DNA of 64,000 nucleotides from Scilla litardierei (Eukaryota > Streptophyta > Magnoliopsida > Asparagales > Asparagaceae): NCBI GenBank assembly GCA_030789695.1, contig CM061130.1, positions 13,073,860-13,137,859 of the forward strand. The letters run 5' to 3'. This document shows positions 35,706 to 46,067 of the stretch, piece after piece. The notes under the pieces are model-generated. The model saw only the letters and a list, made by a program, of their open reading frames with translations, was not told where the DNA came from and searched no databases. Within the stretch, counting starts at the first letter, position 1; every line of letters begins with the position of its first letter. Made by a program: the position numbers and the translations under genes.

Positions 35706-38700
35706 TCATAGCAGAACTTCTGGGTAAACGATGTTTACTGTGTTATTTATGTTGGGCTGAAGAAGGACACATACACGATCAAAAGATGTGCACCTTGAAA
35801 GTGCAACATAAAGATGTCCATGACTGAAAACTGGGGTCCACAAATCAACTCCAACGAATTTTACAGATTGTCCTTGGGCTTTATTAATCGTCATAGCATA
35901 TGTCACACAGACAGGAAATTGCCTTCTTGTCATATGAAAAGGTAATTCTATAGCCGATGGTGACAAAGATATTCTTGGAATAAACACAAAACAACCGGCT
36001 TTATCCCCATTTAAAATTTGAGCTTCAATGACACGTGATGCACATCTGACAACCATCAATTGAGTGCCATTGCAGAGCCCGTCTTTTGGTGCAATATTTC
36101 GTAATAAAATAATAGGACAACCAACCTTAAGCTCAAGTGTAAATTGTGGCAACCCAGGAGGATCCAAAGAGTTTATGTACTCAGTTGGATATCTATTCAT
36201 AATGGTTGGATCGGTTTCATCATTTTCAGAAAAACTGTCTGCAGCTTGATACGTAATCTTCTGTCCCGGAAAAATGTTTAATGCAGCAGCATTTATAAAA
36301 GTAACATCATCATTCCGTGCAGAAAGAATTATTCATTCAGTAAGGTATGCCGGAGTCATGGCACCCTCAATATGAAGCTGCAGATAAATTCGAAGTATTA
36401 ACTCGTTTAAATCCTTGCATCTGAATATGTTATAAGGAAGTTCTACCACTTCTGTAGGATTTATCCCAACCTAATACATATAGATATAATTTTAGTTAAG
36501 GAATGGCTAAGATAAAAATAGTAAGTAAAATTAAATTAGGCATGAAATAAAATACCTCCAAAATAAATTTTACAAAATTTGCATTCTCAACAGATGAGTT
36601 ATTTAACCGCATATTTTGATCCAAGATCAAAACTTGTACAGAGCACCATAATACAGATCGTCTCAATGAGGCACCAACAATTTCTTCTCGAACCCCCTTT
36701 GGTATGACGGGCAAGATTTGTCGGAAATCCCCACCAAGAACAACAGTAATACCACCAAATGCTCTGGGGTTATCACACATATCTTGTAACGATCGATCCA
36801 CTGCCTCAACACAGTGCCAATGTTGCATAGGTACTTCATCCCATATTATAAGTTTTGCTTTTCTGAATAATTGAGCTTGCATGGATTGCTTGCTAAAATT
36901 AAAAATTGAAGTATCATGCACATCTAACGGGATACGAAATGTGGAATGTGCAGTCCGACCTCTGCTAAGTAGCAATGATGCAATACCGAAAGACGCGACG
37001 GTGATAACTATATTTCCAAGACTACGCAACATTGTTGCTATTGCATTGTACAAAAAAGTCTTTCCAGTTCCAGCACCGCCGCTCAAGAAGAATGTAGTAC
37101 CTTTGTTTTCAAATACTGATGACGTAATTGCTGAATAAGCATTGCGTTGTGCATCATTGAGGCAATCAATGTCTTTTTGTGCATCCAATTGTTTCGCTTT
37201 ATTTATAAGTTCCTGATGTTCATGCAACAATCTATTGCCAACAATTGCATTCCAATCTCCAGCAGGAAGTGGCATTGGTGGAAAGTCGGATAGACACTTA
37301 CCGTACTCCTCAAGCAATTCATTGATAAGCAATAATCCATAATCTTCAAGTTGGCCTTGAGTTGGGGTAGAAATTACAAATAAAGTTTGCAATTTATGTG
37401 GAAGATCATCGTAAATGAGCATTGAAAATTCAGTCCATAATGCAAGGGGGTCGATCGGCACACATTTAATAAGAATAATACAAAACATTCTTCGTAATTG
37501 ATATCCTGTTTTCATAATTGAAGCCTCGGAAAGACATTGTCTCCACTCGGAATCATCTTCAAGAAGACCTCTTGCAATACATGTTGCTTTGAATGTAGGG
37601 TACTCGATAGAATTGAATGTGCATAAATTTTCCCACGATGTTGGCCCTTTAACAACTGTTAGTAGCAACCGTAAATAAAATCTCTCACCAGAATTAGGGG
37701 AGGCAAAATACATTCTGCCAATTGCATATCCAGATTGTCTTGGAGTCCAGACCTTTGTTGATGAATGCCACACAAACTTTTGGGGAAATTCTTGATATGT
37801 GAGATCATGTACAGACTCAAGTAAAGCGCACCATGTAAAAAATTCAGTCAAATTTGTCTTATCATTTTCAGCCCTTGACCTTATTGCATCTACATCTTCA
37901 TCTGGATCAAAAATAACACGGTGTTGCCCTGGTAAATGAAGTATCAATCTTTGAACTGACGGAATCTCTTGATGCAAAGGATGCTCAAATATTCGCCAGG
38001 CAGCCTCAGGTGGTCCAATATATCTTGCATCAAGGTATTGTTGGATCTCATTTACTGCGCCCAATACCATTGTGGTCCGATCATGACCTTTATAAATATA
38101 CTTATGAATGTACTTCACACATCTGACCCCGGCACAAACTTCGACATTAATGTGGCAGTTAAAGCGCCTTAAGAGATACCTGTTGTGCGGCAAAACATCT
38201 CGGTTATCAACCTGATGCCCCCTTACAGTATATAGATGCCCATTACTATGACGACAGTAAATAGGATATCCATCACGATCCAAGGTTGTTGCATCTGCAT
38301 AATTTCGAGGGTATTTCTTAGTACACTTACCATTTTCCATACATGAAGCATTTGGATTCCGAGCACCACATGGTCCATGTACCATACATTTTGACACAGT
38401 ATCGAATAATGCAGGATCTTGAGCAGGATCAGGAAATTCAGCACATACAATTCTAGCCACTTGATCACATGTATGAATCTTATCGGGTCCACGAAGAAAG
38501 AAAAGAGCATGCATATGTGGAAGACCCCGTTTCTGAAATTCAATTGTAAATACATGTGCTACTTTCTTTCCAAATACATTATTGCCATCAATCTCCTTCA
38601 TCAAAGCCTTTCTTTTTAACTCAAATACACGTGCGACTAAATCTGGACGGTCGGTAGCCTTTTGATTGGGCAGTAGATCCGAAGTAATTTCTGGCCACTT

Positions 38701-40096
38701 TGGATTTGCGGTCATGGTAAGAAAAATATCCGGGTGCTGGTTATAACGTGTGATAGCCATCGAGTCTTGAAATATTTCAAACATGTGACGTGCACTACCA
38801 GTGAAAGATGAAGGAAGTATCATGCGCTGTCCAATTTGGTCGCATCTGGCATATGCATCGATATCTGCAAGACCCTGATAGAGCTCTGAGCGGAGTTTTC
38901 GTTGATTAAGTTTGATGAATGTCAAACGATGTTGCTCAATTGCTGCCCAAGCATCAACTATGAACTCCTGGAATAACTTTCCCGCTCTCAAAATTGAAGA
39001 ATACTCGTTCTGTCTTTCAAACAGACGGTAGCTATAAAACTCACACATGGTCAGGCGTCTACTTGAGGATATGTTTTGAACTGGATCCCACTGCTTCAAC
39101 TCAGGTTCCCATCCAAGCTGACCACCAGGAAATAATAAGACGTAGTGTAATGGTAAGTATGTAGGATGAGTCTCATTGATTTGCATTAATTGATGATTTC
39201 CTCGAAGATGTAAAACTATATCTCGCATCCCGGAAGGTCGATAGCCATCGCCAGGTAAAATAACCGCAATCTCATCTATGGTTGGGAGGTTATAACGACG
39301 ACGATCCTTGTTTGAATTGTAATGCAGATATACAGGAAGATCATGACCACATGAATCTGCTTGAGATAAAACAGAATACGCCTGACAATATAGTTTGATG
39401 AATGGATTTATGCCCGATAAACAATTTTGAATAATTTGTAAGACATCCTTGCTCAAATGTGTATTTCTATTACTTCGGAACTCCATAGCAGAATCCGGAT
39501 CATATATGTAAAGTTGACAATAACTTGCTGTTTGATCCGGTTAGGGCAGAAGTGATCCTGTTCGATGGCATAATTCCCCATGAATAGTAAATATGTTTGG
39601 GCCTCTTCCAGCAATCAATCTTTGATCCATTGTCACACCAAGGCTGGTAAATGCATTAGCTGCATTATACTCCCGAGTATACATTCGAAATGATTTTGAT
39701 GCCTCACTGTCACCATCATATAATTCTCGAAGTGCTGGAGGGGGTTCATTAAGTTTCGGCAATTTTACTTTTCCTTGCAAACAACATGTTCCAAAAAGAT
39801 GTGTTCTCAAAGTTGACTTCGACAACTGTTCATCCAACCAGTGTAAGGCTGAACAATGAGGGCATGGAATGTTCATTAATCCAAGATAGTGCCGACCAAA
39901 ATCAACCTAAGTTGGTGGACCAGAGCCATGCAGAGTTGACCGACATCGGAAGATCGAGGATGAGCCAGCGTCTTCTTGTTCAACTGGAGAAGTTATTAAT
40001 CCAGGTGTTATTTGAGGTATACAGATAGGAGTCATATATCGAGATATGTTTCGTTGAGCTTTTTCTCATTCTCTCCTTTGACATTGAGCTAAACAC
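35706..40096 (-). pseudogene. Helitron Rep-helicase gene (nearly complete, with premature stops)
   Basis: In order on the minus strand: CPHCSALHW zinc-like region and FGTCCLQGKVKLP (39,541-39,876), Helitron-like N domain, HUH nickase motif [12 protein letters not shown] (about residue 322 of the 996-codon frame starting at 39,486), the two-tyrosine motif [11 protein letters not shown] (about residue 460), and a PIF1-type helicase with Walker A GGAGTGKT (about residue 805) and Walker B IIWDEVP. An 85-nt GT-AG intron at 36,471-36,555 leads in phase to the C-terminal helicase part ending [12 protein letters not shown]...VYPEVLL at 35,706. Stops: TAA between LLP and PDQTASY (about 39,541), CGA-type TGA at 36,333-36,335, and TGA at 40,066-40,068 in the degenerate last repeat exon (5' end 40,096). 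The catalytic motifs themselves look intact. Confidence 0.9.
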
Positions 40097-40174
40097 CTAA
40101 CCAAAATAAAACCATAATAATAATTAAATAAAATTAAGTTACATTAAAGCAGAGTAGCTTTTATGAATAATAAC

Positions 40175-42187
40175 CTGACAGATGGTTCATCATCTTCAGC
40201 ACATATCGTATCGTTGTGCGAGGCCGAGACCTCCTCTTCATGATCAACGGGAGAAGTTGGTACTGCATATGTGCTTTGAGGCAAATCGAGAACACTGGTA
40301 GGAGTCATATATCGAGATGTGTTTGCTTGTATTTGTTCTCGTTCTCGCCTTTTGCGTTGAGCTAAAGCCCTATACAAAGTTAAACACAAATATAAACACA
40401 ACTAAAATAAATGGGAGGAGAAAATATTTTATGTACATGCGGGTTGATAATGACCTGACAGATGGTCCAGGAACTTGTCCGGAAATCATATCGTTACGCA
40501 AGGCTGAGACAGCATCTTCTTGTTCAACCGGAGAAGTTGTCACGGCTGTGGTTATTTGAGATATATCAAGTACACCGTCAGAAGTCAGAGCGTGAGATAT
40601 GTTTCGTTGTTCTTGTTCTCGTTCTCGCCTTTTGCATTGAGCTAGAGCCCTATCCAAATTTAAACACAAAAATAAACACAACTAAAATAAATGGGAGGAG
40701 AAAAGATTTTATGTTCAGGCGGGTTGATAATGACCTGACAGATGGTCCAGGAACTTGTCCAGAAATCATATCTCTATGAGAGGCTGAGACAACATCTTCG
40801 TGTTCAACCGGAGAAGTTGTCACAGATGGTGTTATTTGAGGTATATCAAGTACAACGTCAGAAGTCAAAGCATGAGATATGTTTCGTTGTTCTTGTTCTC
40901 GTTCTCTCCTTTTACGTTGGGCTAAAGCCCTATCCAAATTTAAACACAAACATAAACACAACTAAAATAAATGGGAGGAGAAAAGATTTTATGTACAGGC
41001 GGGTTGATAATGATCTGACAGATGGTCCAGGAACTTGTCCGGAAATCATATCGTTACGCAAGGCTGAGACAGAAGCTTCTTGTGCAACCGGAGAAGTTGT
41101 CACTGATGGTGTTATTTGAGGTATATCAAGTACACCGTCAGAAGTCAGAGCGTGAGATATGTTTCGTTGTTCTTGTTCTCGTTCTCTCCTTTTGCGTTGG
41201 GCTAAAGCCCTATCCAAATTTAAACACAAACATAAACACAACTAAAATAAATGGGAGGAGAAAAAGATTTTATGTACAGGCAGGTTGATAATGACTTGAC
41301 AGATGGTCCAGGAACTTGTCCGGAAATCATATCATTACGCAAGGCTGAGACAGAAGCTTCTTGTGCAACCAGAGAAGTTGTCACTGATGGTGTTATTTGA
41401 GGTATATCAAGTACACCGTCAGAAGTCAGAGCGTGAGATATGTTTCGTTGTTCTTGTTCTCGTTCTCTCCTTTTGCGTTGGGCTAAAGCCCTATCCAAAT
41501 TTAAACACAAAAATAAACACAACTAAAATAAATGGGAGGAGAAAAAGATTTTATGTATAGGCAGGTTGATAATGACCTGACAGATGGTCCAGGAACTTGT
41601 TCGAAAATCATATCGTTACGCGAGGCTAAGACAGCATCTTCGTGTTCAACCGGAGAAGTTTTCACGGCTGGTGTTTTTTGAGGTATATGAAGGACACCGT
41701 CAGAAGTCAGAGCGTGAGATATGATACATTGTTCTTGTTCTCGTTCTCTCCTTTTGCGTTGGGCTAAAGCCCTATCCAAATTTAAAAACAAAAATAAAAA
41801 CACCTAAAATACAAGGGAGGAGATAAGATTTTATGTACAGGCGAGATGATAATGACCTGACAGATTGTCCAGGATCTTGGCCAGAAATCATATCGTGACG
41901 CGAGGCTGAGACAGAATCTTCTTGTTCAACCGGAGAAGTTATCACTGCTGGTGTTATTTGAGGTATATCAAGTACACCGTCAAAAGTCAGAGCGTGAGAT
42001 ATGTTTCGTTGTTCTTGTTCTCGTTCTCTCCTACTGTGTTGAGCTGAAGCCCTATCCAAATTAAACCCAAACTAAGTACAATTAAAATACATTATTAGTG
42101 TATATTAGATGTTTGGCACAGTCAAGTGGATAATCACCTGGCTGATGGTTCATCATCTTGTGCAAAAATTGTGTCATTGTAATTCCT
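40175..42187 (-). repeat. Tandem array of 280-bp exon-plus-intron units at the 5' end of the Helitron gene
   Basis: Seven complete copies of a 195-nt exon lie at 41,857-42,051, 41,577-41,771, 41,296-41,490, 41,015-41,209, 40,735-40,929, 40,455-40,649 and 40,175-40,369, separated by introns of about 85 nt that start GTCATT or GTTATT and end GGATAG or similar. A partial copy lies at the right end (donor edge 42,138) and a degenerate one at 39,9xx-40,096. Each exon is 65 codons, phase 2 at both ends, and stays open in all seven. The peptide is basic and Glu/Arg/Gln-rich at the start (RALAQRKRREREQEQRN), then Ser/Thr-rich. In the 41,015 copy the donor GT is AT. Low-complexity basic N termini are common in Helitron proteins. 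Confidence 0.85.
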
Positions 42188-43451
42188 TTTATGTTGCCAT
42201 TGTCGTAAGGGTGAAATTTGATATTCTTGATATAATTTGAAATTCTTTATATAATTTGATATTACATAATGAGTTTGTCATGGTTAAAAATGAGTTTGTC
42301 ATGGTTCAAATACATATTTAAATTCACACATTCTCCAAATTCACACATTCCCCAAAGACACATTCGTCAAATACATATTTCAAAATTTCGCATTCAAACA
42401 GTTTTTAGCCTTAAGTAAAACATTTTGTAGACAACAGTCAAAGGTTTTTCTCATTCAAAATAACTTTATCATTTTTTTGCAATCATCCAAGCTCATCCAT
42501 TCTCCTATTCAAGCTCATCCAAGAACATCCATTCTCAAAATACACAATGCAAAACAGAGTTTGAAAGATTCTCATTCAATCAGTTTGAAATTTAACAAAT
42601 GCTAATATTCAGATGCTAATCAATTCTTAGAGAATTGACATATGTCCTAACCAAAATAGAGAGAAATTTGGTTATAACATAGAGAAATTTGGTTTTGGGT
42701 AATTTTGTGTCCTGCTAATGTTAAGAGTTGTCCTGCTAATAGATTCAGTTTCATTTCATAACTCAGTTTCAGTTTCAATATTGGTTTTGGGTAATTTTGT
42801 GCATTTCACAAATCAGTTGCCATTTTTTCTAAATGTATTCAACCTCTTACCCAAATGCTAATGTGAGACTAAATTTCAAACTCTTAGCCAAAACCAATTG
42901 AACAAAATTACACAAATTGAACCAATTGCACCAAAACCAATTTAAATCCTCAGGATAGTCAATTGGTTTGCAATACATATGAAATAGAATATTGACATTC
43001 CTTATATCATTTTTGATAACCCAATTTTGCAATACATAGAGAAGTTTGACATTGCCAGGATTTGAAAATCCTATGCATTGCCAGGACACTGTAGAGAATT
43101 TTGCATATTCATATCAAAATTTTGCATATGTAGAGAATTTTGCATATCAAAAAAATTGACATTGACAGGACCCAAAAACTTCTCTACATATGCAAAATTC
43201 TCTACATATGGTTATCCAAGCAACTTGCTTTTATGGTTATCCATTATATAAGCAATTCATCATGTATAAGCAACTTCAGGTTATCCATTATATTTATGTA
43301 AGAATGATCTATTATCCAATTACACATAAAACCCAATTACACATAAACATAACACCCAATTTATATGTGTAATTACACATAAATTCAGCCCTATAATGAG
43401 GGAAGCAAATATAAGAAGCATGTCAATTACATATGCAATAACATGGCAATG
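42188..43451. other. AT-rich non-coding DNA left of Tekay-A
   Basis: No gene is supported. Short words such as AGAGAATTTTGCATAT and CAATTACACATAA recur in direct and inverted form. It was continuous with 53,226 onward before Tekay-A inserted. Confidence 0.5.
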
Positions 43452-43747
43452 ACAGGTGTAACGACTGGTTTTCATGTATATGGATTTATTAAAATATAAT
43501 ATATGTTTTGGTGGATTTTCTCCTCATGTGTGGTTTTCGTCTCCGTAACTTTCATTTTCGATCGTTTCGTCGTGTTTTCTCATTTCTTCCTTAGGATCGT
43601 CGATTTCGAAGTATGTCATTCATGACGGGCTTCATAACGGTCATATCTTACTATTAGATCAAGCCTAGGAGTCTTAGGAGTCGATCCCGGGGCTCCGCGC
43701 TCCGTATCGGAACTTTTGGTGCTTATTAGCCGGTGTAAGAAGGGGCA

Positions 43748-44143
43748 CCGACCGACTAGATGACGATCCAGTCGGTCGGCAATCCTTCTTGAACCGACTA
43801 GTTGGCTTTCTAAATTTCTCAGGAGTTACTGTTTATCGTTAGTCGGTCTAAGAACGTTGGTTGATCGACTAGGTTGCAAACTAGTCGGTCAGCAATGCTT
43901 CTTTAACCGACTAACTCTTCAACTAATTTTTGGAATCAATACTGTTCACTCTTAGTCGGTCTAAGAACATTCACCGACCGACTAGATGTCAAACTAGTCG
44001 GTCAGTAGTTGTTCATCGACCGACTAAATCCAAATCCTATTTTCGTTCAGAAGTTATTGTTTACACTTAGTCGGTCTGCGTTGGTCGACCGACCGACTAG
44101 TTGCCAAACTAGTCGGTCAGTGGTTGCTTTTTGACCGACTAAT
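43748..44143 (+). repeat. Inverted-motif array (TAGTCGGTC / GACCGACTA) in Tekay LTR
   Basis: About four units of roughly 105 bp each carry alternating direct and inverted copies of TAGTCGGTC, in the pattern TTAGTCGGTC, GACCGACTAG, CTAGTCGGTCAGT, GACCGACTAA. Every unit can fold into two hairpins. The same array is in all five Tekay-family LTRs of the window (also about 4,288-4,705, 11,649-12,051, 20,735-21,132 and 51,044-51,441). It lies upstream of the TATA-like box, in U3. Confidence 0.9.
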
Positions 44144-44183
44144 CTGTGTTAAAACCCTAATTTCTGGGCAGCCGCCAGCCCAT

Positions 44184-44197
44184 CCTATTTAAACCCC
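44184..44197 (+). promoter_or_regulatory. Probable TATA box of the Tekay LTR promoter
   Basis: CCTATTTAAACCCC lies just after the inverted-motif array and before a C/T-rich leader. The equivalent place in the solo LTR reads CTATAAATACCCC (4,741), a stronger TATA match, which supports the position. Confidence 0.6.
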
Positions 44198-45924
44198 TCC
44201 CAAACATTTTCTTCTTCCTCCACTCGACCCAAAACCCTAGTTTCTCCCCCATTGAGCCCCCATCTTCCCCAAACCCTTATTCCTTCATTCCAAGCCCAAG
44301 ATCCATCATCCAAACCATCCCTCAACACCTACTACCTCTCATCTTCCCCAAATCTCCATCAAATCCCCAAAATCCCCCAAAACCCTAGTTCTCCAAACTT
44401 CTCCATTTGTTTCCAGATCTGGTCCTTAGGTTCTCCGGAGTGTTTCTTCCGCCTCCTCTCGGTAAGAAATCGATCTCTTGATGTTTTCATGACCTATTTG
44501 TATTTTTATGAAACCCCAATGAATGAATGTTGTTTTGATGATTGTTTCCCCATAACAGCGATTTCCCCATAGATTAGCATCCGCGAGACGAGCCTTCGTG
44601 ATTGTCATCCCCGGTGCTAGGCAAGTGAAACTTGCCACTTAGGGTTTAGGCCATGTTTTAGGCCATTTGCTTGTTGTAGGCGTAAAAGAGGCTAGGCGAC
44701 GAAATGATACTCGCCTAGGCGCAAATTGGGGAACTAGCTTGACGACGAAGCTAGTTCCGACATATATCATGTTGCACAAATACCATGTCATGTTTAATTT
44801 CTATTGACGGTACGCAAATTAATTGTCATGTCATTGCATTCTTAAAGTGTTTCCGTGAATGCGTAGCTTCGCTACAATGTTTGTGTTCCTGGCTCGTGTT
44901 CCAGAAGCGGGCCATGTGTTGGTTGATAGCCAATGCCCGAATTGCTTGTTTCCGGCTAGGTGCACCCCTACGCCAATTGTTTATGAATCGTGATATAGAA
45001 TACGAGCTCCTGTGCGGGGCAACCCCGGCTCATTTACTGAGCTCGTGTGCGGGGACCCTGGCTCGATTACATGTGGGTATTGGGGGTAAGAGTTAAGCGG
45101 CCAATCAACTGGGAGTCTGCCCGATCAGCAACTGCAGTGGTAAGGCGTAAACTCTGGGTTTTGGGGTAGTGTTAAGCGGCCAATCAGCGTGAATGTTATA
45201 CCATTCAACTGTAAGGCGTAAACATCTACAAACAACAGTGAAACGTGAATAGTGAATTGTTTGAGATTGTTAGTAGCTTGGCTACTCTTGTCTTGTCCCG
45301 ATAATTGTTCTCTTGTACTTATTGTCTCGCCATGCCTTGCTTGTGCACTCATGTTATAACTGACATGTCATGCATACTATAACTGCTAGGTAGTTAGTTG
45401 CCTTACTTTCAGTTTCCTTGCCCAAGTCTTTTAGACTTGCTGACATGTGCCCCTTTACTCTTTTGGGTGACACATGTTAGATCCTGAGACTGAGTACCTT
45501 GTTGGGGACGAGGTGTTTGCTGACACCGAGCCCGAGCTTGTGCTTGACGGGGAGTGCGTGGACACTGGGGACCAGTCCTAGTGTCTTCGTTGTGTTTTCC
45601 TTTTGTTTAGACTGTTGTTTGTTGTCGGTGTGTAGCACCTATACTTTGTGGCATTGTTGTTTTGTTGGCCTTGTTCTGGGCCTTTAGACTCTTCCTTTTA
45701 GCCTGGTGGCTTTTCTGGATGTTGGACTTATTTTCGGGTTGGACAATTTATGAGATACGAGAATTTTATTTCTGTCTCTCCTTATATTATTATTGTTGCT
45801 CCGTTGTGGTTACAGGGACCTGCTTACGTTTTATTGACGCTTATCGGGTTTGGGGCGTCACCGCTTCACTCTCGTGCGGACCTTTTCACGTCTCGCCTCC
45901 ATTTTAGGGAAGCAGGTCGTGACA

Positions 45925-45950
45925 GGTTTTGTTGGTGGCCCATGCAGGTC
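45925..45950 (+). other. Probable primer-binding region of Tekay-A, tRNA not identified
   Basis: The bases after the LTR end read GGTTTTGT, then TGGTGGCCCATGCAGG. A primer site should begin TGG, complementary to a tRNA CCA end, but this does not match the initiator Met-tRNA site TGGTATCAGAG. The same sequence follows the Tekay-B 5' LTR, so it is a family trait, not decay. I cannot name the tRNA. Confidence 0.45.
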
Positions 45951-46067
45951 CTTCTGTAACTGTGATTATCAGAATAGCGATAATAATATTAGAATGTCCA
46001 ATAAACTAAGTTTGACGTCCGAGTCATAAGCTATGAGTCTAATTTGATTCGTTTTCTGTGTCATTAG

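Larger units (their letters stand above)
35706..42187 (-). mobile_element. Helitron (rolling-circle transposon), coding part
   Basis: The core is a Rep/PIF1-helicase gene on the minus strand, preceded by a tandem exon array. Helitrons copy themselves by rolling-circle replication using the HUH nickase and the helicase encoded in one protein. I could not find convincing Helitron ends (5' TC, 3' hairpin plus CTRR), so only the coding span is given. The full element may extend right past the Tekay-A insertion and left into the exon-like cluster at 34,656-35,480. Confidence 0.85.
43457..45924 (+). repeat. 5' LTR of Tekay-A
   Basis: It begins TGTAACGACTGG and ends GGTCGTGACA. It carries the inverted-motif array (43,748-44,143) and a TATA-like box at about 44,185. 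Open frames inside it, for example about 44,785-45,096, recur in the 3' LTR but have no recognisable domain, so they are not called as genes. Confidence 0.95.

Noticed and set aside
40144..42059. Seven overlapping open frames of about 100 residues taken as separate genes
   Set aside because: Each is one 195-nt exon plus its intron read through; the periodicity and splice sites show a single repeated exon array.
44785..45096. 103-residue open frame in the Tekay 5' LTR, repeated at 52,082-52,393
   Set aside because: It recurs because it lies in the LTR. It has no domain, and the other LTR copies do not preserve the frame.
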